Assembly: GCA_016295375.1 (NCBI GenBank)
Contig: JAEDLI010000042.1
Location: 1 to 18,093, forward strand
Source of the DNA: Fibrobacter sp.
Lineage (GTDB): Bacteria > Fibrobacterota > Fibrobacteria > Fibrobacterales > Fibrobacteraceae
Length of the DNA: 18,093 nt
Direction: 5' to 3'
Both the position numbers and the translations under genes were made by a program. A model generated the notes under the pieces. That model saw nothing but the letters and a program-made list of their open reading frames with translations. It was not told the DNA's origin and did not search any database. This document shows, in pieces, positions 6,789 through 14,100 of the stretch; within the stretch, counting starts at the first letter, position 1; every line of letters starts with the position of its first letter.

Positions 6789-8186
6789 TCAAATCAGGGG
6801 AATCACCTTGCCGATACGGCTCCAGCGGATGCTGAAAGGAATGCGCCACCAGGTAAAGGGATTGCCTAGGGCGAATTTCTGGTCTTCGTTCTCGAAGGAG
6901 AAATAAATCACGAAAGCCTTGGCCCGAACATTCCGGAGGGACACAAAACCCCAGTAGCGGCTGTCGGCGGAATTGTCCCGGTTGTCACCCATCATAAAGA
7001 ACTGGGGCGTCTTGACGGTATAGCTTTCGATGGGATTACCATCTACCAACAGGCGACGGTGAATCGAAAGCTGCGGAGCTGGGGCAGACAGGGTGTCTCC
7101 GGCGATTCCTTCTACCGTAGAAGCTCCGTCCTGGGGAGCGTCCACTTCCAGGGTTTCTACCACGCCGGCGGTATCTTCGGCGGTACGATTCTCAAGGGCC
7201 ACGTTTCCTTCCAAGTCGCGAAGCACCGACGCGTCAAACCCGATGTAGCTTACCTGGCGGGTCATGCCGCCCTTGGCGTGGGGGTCCAGCATGGGCAAGA
7301 ACCCGATTCTCGAAAGTTCCTTGAAATAGGCAAAACTCATGGCTCCGTAAATCGTGTCGCCCTGTACCAGATGCTGCTGCAGCACGGTGCGGTTGTAACG
7401 CAACATGTCGTTTATCAAGAGGCTGCGGTCGTTTTCTACCGGAATAAAGAAATTCTTGAATTCGTAGTTGTTGTTTTCGATGCTGTCCTGCCAGAGGGAA
7501 ATGTCCAGCTCCACGCGGCTGTCGGGATTTTCTTGCAGAATCAGGGAACGGAGCCACCAGAGTTTTTCCAGCGGCAGGGAATCCACATAGAACACGTCGC
7601 CTACCGAGGGCACCACGAAGGTTTCCCGCTCGTCCTTGGGGGACTTGGTCCGGAAGGTAGAAGTGTACTTGCCGTGACCCGGGAGCGTGTCTTGCCGGAC
7701 GCCGTTCAGGTAAAGTACACCTTCGTGCACCGCCAGGGTGTCTCCGCTCACGCCCACGCAGCGCTTGATGTAATCCTTGGGGCCATCCGCATAGTGAACC
7801 AGGTGGGGCTGGCCTTCTTCGGGTTCGTGATCCCAGTAGAAGTTGCCGAACATGAGGGCGTTAAACAGATGGGTGTAACGCCCGGGATTGTTGTCGGGGT
7901 ATTCGGGCTCACCAGGGTAGCGGAAAATCACCACGTCACCTTTCTTGGGCAGGGTGTATCCCGGGAAATGCTGGTTGCTAAAGGGAATGGGCGAACCGTA
8001 GGTGAACTTGAGGCCCAGCAGAAAATCTCCGGTGCGCAGGGAATCTTCCATAGAACCGCTGGGAATCTGGAACGCCTGAATCACGTACTGGATTACAATC
8101 AGCGCAAGCACTACCGGGACGATAATTTCCCGCATGAGGCCCTTCAAAAACTTTTTCGGCGAAAACTGTTTCGGTGTATTGTCCAT
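6789..8186 (-). CDS. lepB: Signal peptidase I with an enlarged periplasmic insert
   Basis: A 465-aa type I signal peptidase (S26 family), which removes signal peptides from exported proteins at the outer face of the inner membrane. One membrane segment is seen (about 21-39, IIVPVVLALIVIQYVIQAF). The catalytic Ser45 lies in IPSGSMEDSL directly after it, the general-base Lys141 in YIKRCVGVSGD, and box E, GDNRDNSADSR, at 400-410. E. coli LepB has 324 residues. Here the catalytic Lys and box E are about 259 residues apart, roughly twice the E. coli distance, because of an insert that ends in an acidic low-complexity stretch (about 333-370). Some Bacteroidota enzymes are also long. It is an essential-type gene embedded among lipoprotein genes. 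The start at 8186 has GAGA eight bases upstream. Confidence 0.95.
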   Translation of the reverse strand: MDNTPKQFSPKKFLKGLMREIIVPVVLALIVIQYVIQAFQIPSGSMEDSLRTGDFLLGLKFTYGSPIPFSNQHFPGYTLPKKGDVVIFRYPGEPEYPDNNPGRYTHLFNALMFGNFYWDHEPEEGQPHLVHYADGPKDYIKRCVGVSGDTLAVHEGVLYLNGVRQDTLPGHGKYTSTFRTKSPKDERETFVVPSVGDVFYVDSLPLEKLWWLRSLILQENPDSRVELDISLWQDSIENNNYEFKNFFIPVENDRSLLINDMLRYNRTVLQQHLVQGDTIYGAMSFAYFKELSRIGFLPMLDPHAKGGMTRQVSYIGFDASVLRDLEGNVALENRTAEDTAGVVETLEVDAPQDGASTVEGIAGDTLSAPAPQLSIHRRLLVDGNPIESYTVKTPQFFMMGDNRDNSADSRYWGFVSLRNVRAKAFVIYFSFENEDQKFALGNPFTWWRIPFSIRWSRIGKVIPLI

Positions 8187-8205
8187 ATAATTCTCGACAG
8201 GGACG

Positions 8206-8973
8206 CTAGAGGCTGCGGACCCTCCTCACAAAATTCCTGCTCACCAGCAGCTGGGTGCGTTCCTTGTCCCGCAAAATGACGTTCAGGCGGCTTATGTCCG
8301 ACTTGCGGATTTCAGCGATGTAGTCGATGGCCACCAGGTGGGCACGGTGAATCCGCACGAACTGGGCAGGGTCCAACTTTTTTTCCAAATCCACCAGCGG
8401 AGTGTCAATGACATACTGGTTGGTGGGGGTATAAACCGTAGTGTATTTTTCTTCGCTGTGGAAACGGATAATTTCATCGACGTTCACCAGCAAAATCCTG
8501 TCGCCGATTTTCACCTGCAGGCGCTGCAGGTAATTGTTTGCCGAACCCATCATCTGCTTAAAGGCATCCCAGGAGAAATTTTCGGGAAGCTGGTTTTCGC
8601 TGGCCGTCTGGGCAAGGCGTTTCCGCAGTTTCTCGACGGTCTTTTCTAGCCGGGAGGCTTCTACGGGTTTCAGCAGGTAATCCACCGTATTCTCTTCGTA
8701 GGCCCGCAGGGCAAAATTGTCATAGGCCGTGGTGAACACGATTAGGGGCATGTCCTCTTCCAGGGATTTCAGTGCCTCGAAGGCGTCCATGTCCGTAAGC
8801 TGGATATCCAGGAACACTACATCGGGCAAAAGCGCCTCGATTTTTTCGATGGCCTCGGCGCCAGACGACGCCTCTCCCGTAATCTCGATTTCTGCAGCGT
8901 AAGGTTCCAGCAGGGAACGCATGCGCACGCGGGCCAGCGGTTCGTCATCTACAATCAGGGCCTTGTACTGCAT
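8206..8973 (-). CDS. LytTR-family response regulator
   Basis: A 255-aa two-component regulator of the LytR/AlgR/AgrA type. The receiver domain (about 3-120) has the acidic pocket D9-D10, phospho-acceptor D56 in VVFLDIQLTD, the TTAYD switch region (81-85) and K102 in LLKPVE. The LytTR DNA-binding domain (about 152-253) shows KIGDRILLVNVDEIIRF, EEKYTTVYT, FVRIHRAHLV and the closing VSRNFVRRV. LytTR regulators bind imperfect direct repeats near promoters. No histidine kinase gene is seen in the window. The start codon overlaps the stop of the NlpE-like gene by one base (TGATG), which implies translational coupling and fixes this start. Gap to lepB is 19 nt. The target genes are unknown. Confidence 0.93.
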   Translation of the reverse strand: MQYKALIVDDEPLARVRMRSLLEPYAAEIEITGEASSGAEAIEKIEALLPDVVFLDIQLTDMDAFEALKSLEEDMPLIVFTTAYDNFALRAYEENTVDYLLKPVEASRLEKTVEKLRKRLAQTASENQLPENFSWDAFKQMMGSANNYLQRLQVKIGDRILLVNVDEIIRFHSEEKYTTVYTPTNQYVIDTPLVDLEKKLDPAQFVRIHRAHLVAIDYIAEIRKSDISRLNVILRDKERTQLLVSRNFVRRVRSL

Positions 8974-9518
8974 CAGTTTTCTCCTTGAGCGCTAGAGGTG
9001 TCGGCGACTTTAGGCGTATCAGTTTCTTTGGTCAGGGCGGTGTCGGCAATTTTGGATGTATCGGCGCCAGCCGTTTTCCGCAGGGGGTTGATGTAAATGC
9101 GGATCAGTTCCGCCTTGAATCCGTCCTGGTCTTTATAGATCGTACCCGCTCCCGTGAGCAGCGCCAGAGAGCCGTAGGAGCCCTGCTGGAAACGGTAACG
9201 GACTTTCCCTTCGGAAAGTTCCATGGACAGCTTGTCGCCATCAAAGGTGAAACGGCCCGAAAGGGTGTCCGTCTCCACGGAATCGGGAGTAGAGCCCCTG
9301 ACGATATTCTGGATGAACACGACGGAGCTGTCCTCTTTCAGTTCCGCCTTGACCACATTGCCCTTGCAGTTGTCGCAGGGAAGCCTGCCGGAATAAAAAC
9401 CGACAACCCCTTCGGGGACTTCAATCTTTTTCAGGGGCGGCAGCGGGGCCTGTTCTTCCTTGGAACAGCCCAAAAGCACAAACAGCCCTAACAGGAGAAT
9501 CCAACTAGAAATCTTCAT
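8973..9518 (-). CDS. NlpE-like envelope lipoprotein
   Basis: A 181-aa lipoprotein. The signal peptide ends VLLGC (Cys18), followed by a charged/Pro segment. Residues 39 to about 115 fit the NlpE N-terminal domain: VGFYSGRLPCDNCKGNVVKA with the CxxC pair C48/C51, then SSVVFIQN, TDTLSGRFTFDGDKLSMEL. The last 35 residues are Thr/Asp/Lys-rich (ADTSKIADTALTKETDTPK) and may be a flexible tail. In E. coli, NlpE is an outer-membrane lipoprotein that signals surface contact and lipoprotein-sorting failure to the Cpx system and has been linked to copper. Here the gene is translationally coupled to a LytTR response regulator, which supports a sensory role by inference. The match rests on the first domain only; other META/NlpE-like lipoproteins are possible. 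Confidence 0.75.
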   Translation of the reverse strand: MKISSWILLLGLFVLLGCSKEEQAPLPPLKKIEVPEGVVGFYSGRLPCDNCKGNVVKAELKEDSSVVFIQNIVRGSTPDSVETDTLSGRFTFDGDKLSMELSEGKVRYRFQQGSYGSLALLTGAGTIYKDQDGFKAELIRIYINPLRKTAGADTSKIADTALTKETDTPKVADTSSAQGEN

Positions 9519-9546
9519 AGGCTAAAATCTAAAAATTTTACGGAAA

Positions 9547-10452
9547 TTATTTTGCGGAACGGGCTATCCTAAAGCCCAAAGCGTGGCCCTTGTACAGCGG
9601 AGCTTTCTTGTCACGCTCGCTAGAAGCCATGGCCGAGGCCTTGTCGCTCCAGCCGCCACCTCGCACCACACGGTTCGTGCCGGAGTCTGCCCCCGTGGGG
9701 TTTGTCTTGTCCTTATTTTCGTAGGTGCCGTACCAGTCGTTTACCCATTCGGCCACGTTCCCGCCCATGTCAAAAAGGCCGTATTCGTTGGGAGTGTATA
9801 GTCCTACCGCCACGGGGCCTTTACTTTGTGCGTAATAGGCGTATTTTTTTGCCTCATCCGTACCCCAATAATATGTGGTAGTCGTGCCTCCACGGGCGGC
9901 CACTTCCCATTCATTTTCGGTAGGCAGGCGTATTGCACCCTTGGCGGAATAATCGATGGTCAAATCTTTTAGGTAAGACTCGTCACCCACGGAGGTATAA
10001 ACATAAGCGGTGTCACGACCCAGCAGTTTGGAGTAGGCGTTACAGAAAAGCACCGCCTCGTACCAGTTCACGTTTTCTACCGGGAAATTTGTACTGTCGT
10101 TTGCCTGCTGGGGGAGACTCCCCATGACCTTGGCATAGGCGCCGCGGGTCACTTCGGTAGTAGTGATTTCAAAACTCGAAATGGAATAGGTTGCCGTTCC
10201 ACGGGTAACGTCCGTGGCCGGAATTTCGGCCCATTCCACAAGGGATGCCCAGGCGGAATCTTCTACCGCACCGCCAGAGGATTCCGGAGTGGCTGAACCC
10301 GAAGAGCCGTTGCTGTCCGAAGACTTGACAGTGCCCGCATCCTCGTCGGGGAACTGGGGAGCGAAAGTCTCTTCGCCACCGCTTGCCGAACAAGCCGCAA
10401 GGAACGCGGCGAAGAAAGACAAAAACATTATGCCCATCACTTTTCTATCCAT
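9547..10452 (-). CDS. SUMF1/FGE-fold lipoprotein, catalytic cysteines absent
   Basis: I place the start at 10452 (301 aa), not at the longer upstream ATG at 10551. The 10452 start has GGAG seven bases upstream, begins MDRKVMGIMF and yields a clean lipoprotein signal (AFLAAC, Cys21). The longer start would add 33 residues overlapping the preceding gene. After a Ser/Gly linker (25-60), residues about 75-301 form a formylglycine-generating-enzyme-like fold: FEITTTEVTRGAYAKVMG, FPVENVNWYEAVLFCNAYSK, IRLPTENEWEVAARGG, YGLFDMGGNVAEWVNDWYG, NRVVRGGGW and LGFRIAR. True FGE needs two C-terminal cysteines; the segment between RGGGW and GHALGFR has none. A sulfatase-activating role is therefore unlikely. 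Such domains also occur as non-catalytic structural or ligand-binding modules, for example GldJ/GldK-like proteins of T9SS organisms. The gap to the upstream stop is 4 nt. Confidence 0.85.
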   Translation of the reverse strand: MDRKVMGIMFLSFFAAFLAACSASGGEETFAPQFPDEDAGTVKSSDSNGSSGSATPESSGGAVEDSAWASLVEWAEIPATDVTRGTATYSISSFEITTTEVTRGAYAKVMGSLPQQANDSTNFPVENVNWYEAVLFCNAYSKLLGRDTAYVYTSVGDESYLKDLTIDYSAKGAIRLPTENEWEVAARGGTTTTYYWGTDEAKKYAYYAQSKGPVAVGLYTPNEYGLFDMGGNVAEWVNDWYGTYENKDKTNPTGADSGTNRVVRGGGWSDKASAMASSERDKKAPLYKGHALGFRIARSAK

Positions 10453-10456
10453 ACAT

Positions 10457-11125
10457 CTACTCCACATCAAACATCTTGCCAGGCAGCACATGCCTCTGCT
10501 TGGTGTTGACAATGTCAAGCACGACAATGCTTTCACCGCCTTGGGAAGCAACCGTCTTAATTGTGACTTTTTTCAATGTCCCTGGTAGCGGGCAGGAATT
10601 GTCGCAATAGTCAAAGACGCTTTCGGCAATCATCCCGTTCACGGGCACTTCCATCTTCACGACACGTTTCTGTTTTTGCGAGTAGTAGAGTGTCGGTCTG
10701 GACGCATCCTTGGGCGAAATCTTCCAGAGTCCGCCTTCAAGGACGGGGGACTTGTAGTCTTCGGGAGAACCCATCTGCTTGTTTATGTCGGTTGGATTCT
10801 GTGCGGGTATATTCTGGGCAGGCAGAGCCCTGCCTGTTTTCAAGTCCGTCACCTTCATGCGGGAACCGTTCTGCACTATTTTCATCTGCATCATGCTGGA
10901 CTTTACGGTTGTCACGGACTTGTTCTTTCCCGCCGTAATAACTGTCGTTTCCACGTTCTGCGCGGGTTGCCCGGCCAGGGTCACCGTTGTCCGCATCTGC
11001 ATCTCGCAGGTATCCGGGAAGGTCGCCTTTCTCTGGTTCTCGAAGACTGCGTTTAGGTCCAGGGCAAAAGTCGGCGAACAAATCGAAGCCACACATACAA
11101 GTAGCAAACAGATATTCTTTTTCAT
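10457..11125 (-). CDS. LolA-like periplasmic protein
   Basis: A 222-aa secreted protein with a classical Sec signal peptide (MKKNICLLLVCVASICSPTFA, probable cut before LDLNAVF) and no lipobox at the cut site. The mature part reads as one beta-rich domain: an opening helix (LNAVFENQRKATFPD), strands with TTVTLAGQPAQNVETTVITA, a Met/Lys-rich strand pair (SMMQMKIVQNGSRMKVTDL), the LEGGLWKISPKD segment and closing strands (ESIVVLDIVNTKQRHVLPG). This pattern resembles LolA / outer-membrane lipoprotein-sorting-like proteins, which carry lipids or lipoproteins across the periplasm. Three cysteines remain in the mature form (C40, C174, C178), so a disulfide is possible. It is called from fold pattern only; it could be an unrelated periplasmic protein. 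It starts 10 nt after the giant gene's stop, with GAGGA overlapping that stop. Confidence 0.6.
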   Translation of the reverse strand: MKKNICLLLVCVASICSPTFALDLNAVFENQRKATFPDTCEMQMRTTVTLAGQPAQNVETTVITAGKNKSVTTVKSSMMQMKIVQNGSRMKVTDLKTGRALPAQNIPAQNPTDINKQMGSPEDYKSPVLEGGLWKISPKDASRPTLYYSQKQKRVVKMEVPVNGMIAESVFDYCDNSCPLPGTLKKVTIKTVASQGGESIVVLDIVNTKQRHVLPGKMFDVE

Positions 11126-11135
11126 GATAGAATCC

Positions 11136-14100
11136 TCACATCAGCGACAAAAGCCTTGTCGTTTTGATTGTTCCGTTCACCTTCAACACCAGGTATGTAG
11201 TCCTCATATTGATTCCCGTCCAGTCAACCTGCACAAGCTGCTCGCCAGGAGCGAGCGTTCCGTTAAAGATAGATTTTATAGGGACACCTACGGCGTTTAC
11301 CAAGTCCATAGAAAGGCTTGTCCAGGCGTCCAGGGTCAAGACAAGACCGTCTTCCGTTCGAGCGATTGGAATCGCAACATCCCCATGGTAGCCGTTGTCG
11401 GGATTTGTCCCTGAACCTCCATTCGGCAATTCTTCCGCAATCACGGAACTTTCCGGCCATTGGGGACTTTCCCCATATATCCGGTTTCCAAGGGAGTCGA
11501 ATACGCAAATCCCGCGGGCTTCCGACATGTCTCCCGAAAGGCCCGCATGACCAGGGTCATCGCTCGCATTCCAAATATTCGCCCATCCGGAGAGATGAAG
11601 TGAAATGTTCACCGGATTTTCCATGGAATTTCCCGCCCCTATAGCTCCTCCACAGTGAACATTGACCTGCCAGCGCCCACTACCCAGACTTGTCAATTCT
11701 GCCGTGGAACAAGAGGCAAGATGGTTGACGTCCATAATGGGCGCAAGGCCTTCTTCCACATAGAAGTAATAACGGATATCAAAGTTACGAAGAGCGACAT
11801 TGCCAAGATTTTCCACCTTGAAGTGAATCTCGCTTGCCTGGTTGTCATTTCGCATATCCGAAGCCAATATGCGTGCCTTGGTCACAACGGACGTTTCGTC
11901 TTCCATTTCGGCGCAGCGCCCACCTATCAAGTTGTTGTCCCGGTCAAGCACGACAATTCCGGCATCTTCGGCAAAGCCATGTTCAGCGGCCGCAACATAG
12001 GACGGGTCGTCCCCGGCGTTCCATGGAGCCCAATCCGCATTGTAAAGGCCAAAATGCGGACCCTCGCCATAGAAGGCCGAATCGCGGGGAGCAAGGGATT
12101 CTCCCGCGAAGTTCCATTCGGCATATCCCGTACGGGCACTTTCCGAATGGACGGCAAGGCCGGATGTCGCATACGGATAGAACGCCGCCACCTGCACCTG
12201 TGACGGATCTTCACCGCGGAAATAGTAACGGACGGAATAACCGTTGACGGTCTCGTCGGATACGTTCTTCAGTCTGATTCGGGGACGGAGCATGGAGTGG
12301 TCACCAAAGCCATCGAACTTCAGGGATGTCAGAATTTTGGGCGGATTGACAGTTGCAGGAACCATATCGAAGGAACTCCTGCCCCAGGCAATCATGGACG
12401 GCGATACGGAGCCCCTAGTGAGTGCAATCCCGCCCAACTGTACGCCTTCGGGCACATCCAGCGAAAGCGTGTGGATTCCCCGTGAAAGGGATAGCGAGAC
12501 TCCGGAAATTTCCGTAGTCCTCCATACACCGGAGAGGCCAATCTGCCCCGAAAGGAGAGAGCCTTCGCCGACAGAAACGTCAGCACTGGAAAGATTGGCC
12601 GAACGGGCGTAGGCGACAATGCGGTAGTTACCTGCCGTCTCGACATTTACGGTCACCCGGAGCCGGGAATGGGCTGAACCCGCAAGGAGGTAACGGTTCC
12701 CGGCAACGGCACAGGAGAACTGCCCTGAAAATCCGTCCAGCACATCCATGTCCTTTACCGCCACGACAATTACACTTGACGGGTCACCGTCATCTGTCGC
12801 GGGAACGGAAAGCGTCGCTATTTCCGCATCGGTCAATGCACCGGAATAGAACCGCACATCGGCGATGTTTCCGACAAAAGAGTTGCCGGATTTGCCTCCC
12901 AGGGTCAGGGTTCCGTATAGTTCCCTTTCGGCAGCAATCCCATCAGGAACGGACTTTACACGCTCTCCATCCACATAGAACCTGACGCCACTAGAATCCG
13001 AAACAACCGCCACATGCACCCAGGTCTTGGTCAAGGCGGAAAGGACCTCGCCAGAGAACCACTCCCGGCCTCCTTCAGAAAGTTTCAGCGAACGTCCCTT
13101 CTGTGAAAGTTTTATGGACAAACCGCCGGGCCCGGCAAAGGACAGAATCTCGTTCCATGTGTCGGTCGAATGCCCGCGCTTGATTCGCGTTTCAAGTGTA
13201 TAGGAATCTGCCGTTCCCAAGTCCACCCTGCCAGCACCGGAGGCCCTGTCGCTTGCACTGCTTAAGTAAATTCCGGCATCGCTCTGCCATGGACTCCTTA
13301 TGGGCGAAAGGTTCAGGTCATGGCCAGTTCCCAGGAACTCGTGGGCGGTACGGCCTGCGCCCTCCCGTGCGGGATACCATAGGGCAAGTTCGCCCGGGTA
13401 GGGATAAAGTCTTTCTGTGGTAAATGTTGTATCCGCGTGGTTGTGCCCGTAGTCTTCGGCACGGAATAACAGCTTGAGCCTGCATCCGATGCAACCCGCA
13501 AGCGATTTGCGATTCATTCGCAAATTCACCATCACGTTCCCGAGGGAATCCGGTTGCAATGTCGTCTTTTCCAGGGAAGTCCCGCCAAATTCCGGTGATA
13601 CTGTCACTGTGGCGACACCAGACTCGGAATCCCTCACCTTTGCCGTCACTGTAAAGACCCGGTCCAGAATTTCAAAAGATTCCTGCACATCAAAACCTTC
13701 GACGGACGGACGTACCGAATCCGTATAGACCAGCGGGCCAGCCAACTGCCGTTCCGTTCCCAGCGAAGACACCCCAAGGTAGCGGGATTCGTAAACTCCA
13801 TTTGCAATCTTCCCGACCACGGATGCCCCGTAAACCCTTGAACCGTCATATATCAATGTGTCGGGAATATTGCCATGAATCTCCGCAACAACCTTGCCTT
13901 CCCTATACAGCGATACTGTCCCTACACCAGGATGGTTACAGCTTGCTCCGTATGCCATGTAGCCGTTGTCAAGTCCAAGCCACAGCGAATCGGACGCGAC
14001 GGAACAGGCGAACTCGGAAGGTACCGTAATGGCCCGGGCTACGGCCGGGGCCGCGGGAAGTTCCACCACATTTCCGTCTATATCTGGTTTACTTAAGGCG

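Noticed and set aside
4862..6835. 657-codon plus-strand open frame opposite the Ig-like lipoprotein and dinG
   Set aside because: Antisense shadow. It is rich in Arg/Gly/His/Val with no recognisable motif or signal, whereas the minus-strand frame has a lipobox and Ig-domain motifs.
7059..8279. 406-codon plus-strand open frame opposite lepB
   Set aside because: Antisense to intact signal peptidase motifs; composition (His/Arg/Gly/Val-rich) is typical of a reverse-frame artefact.
9487..9546. AAAATCTAAAAATTTTA motif between the SUMF1-fold and NlpE-like genes as a promoter or terminator
   Set aside because: Only a short AT-rich dyad within a 28-nt gap, with no hexamer pair at proper spacing; more likely ordinary AT-rich spacer.
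10453..10551. Upstream start for the SUMF1-fold lipoprotein
   Set aside because: It would place 33 residues (CLTLSTPSRG..) before the real signal peptide, overlap the LolA-like gene, and ignore GGAG seven bases before ATG 10452.
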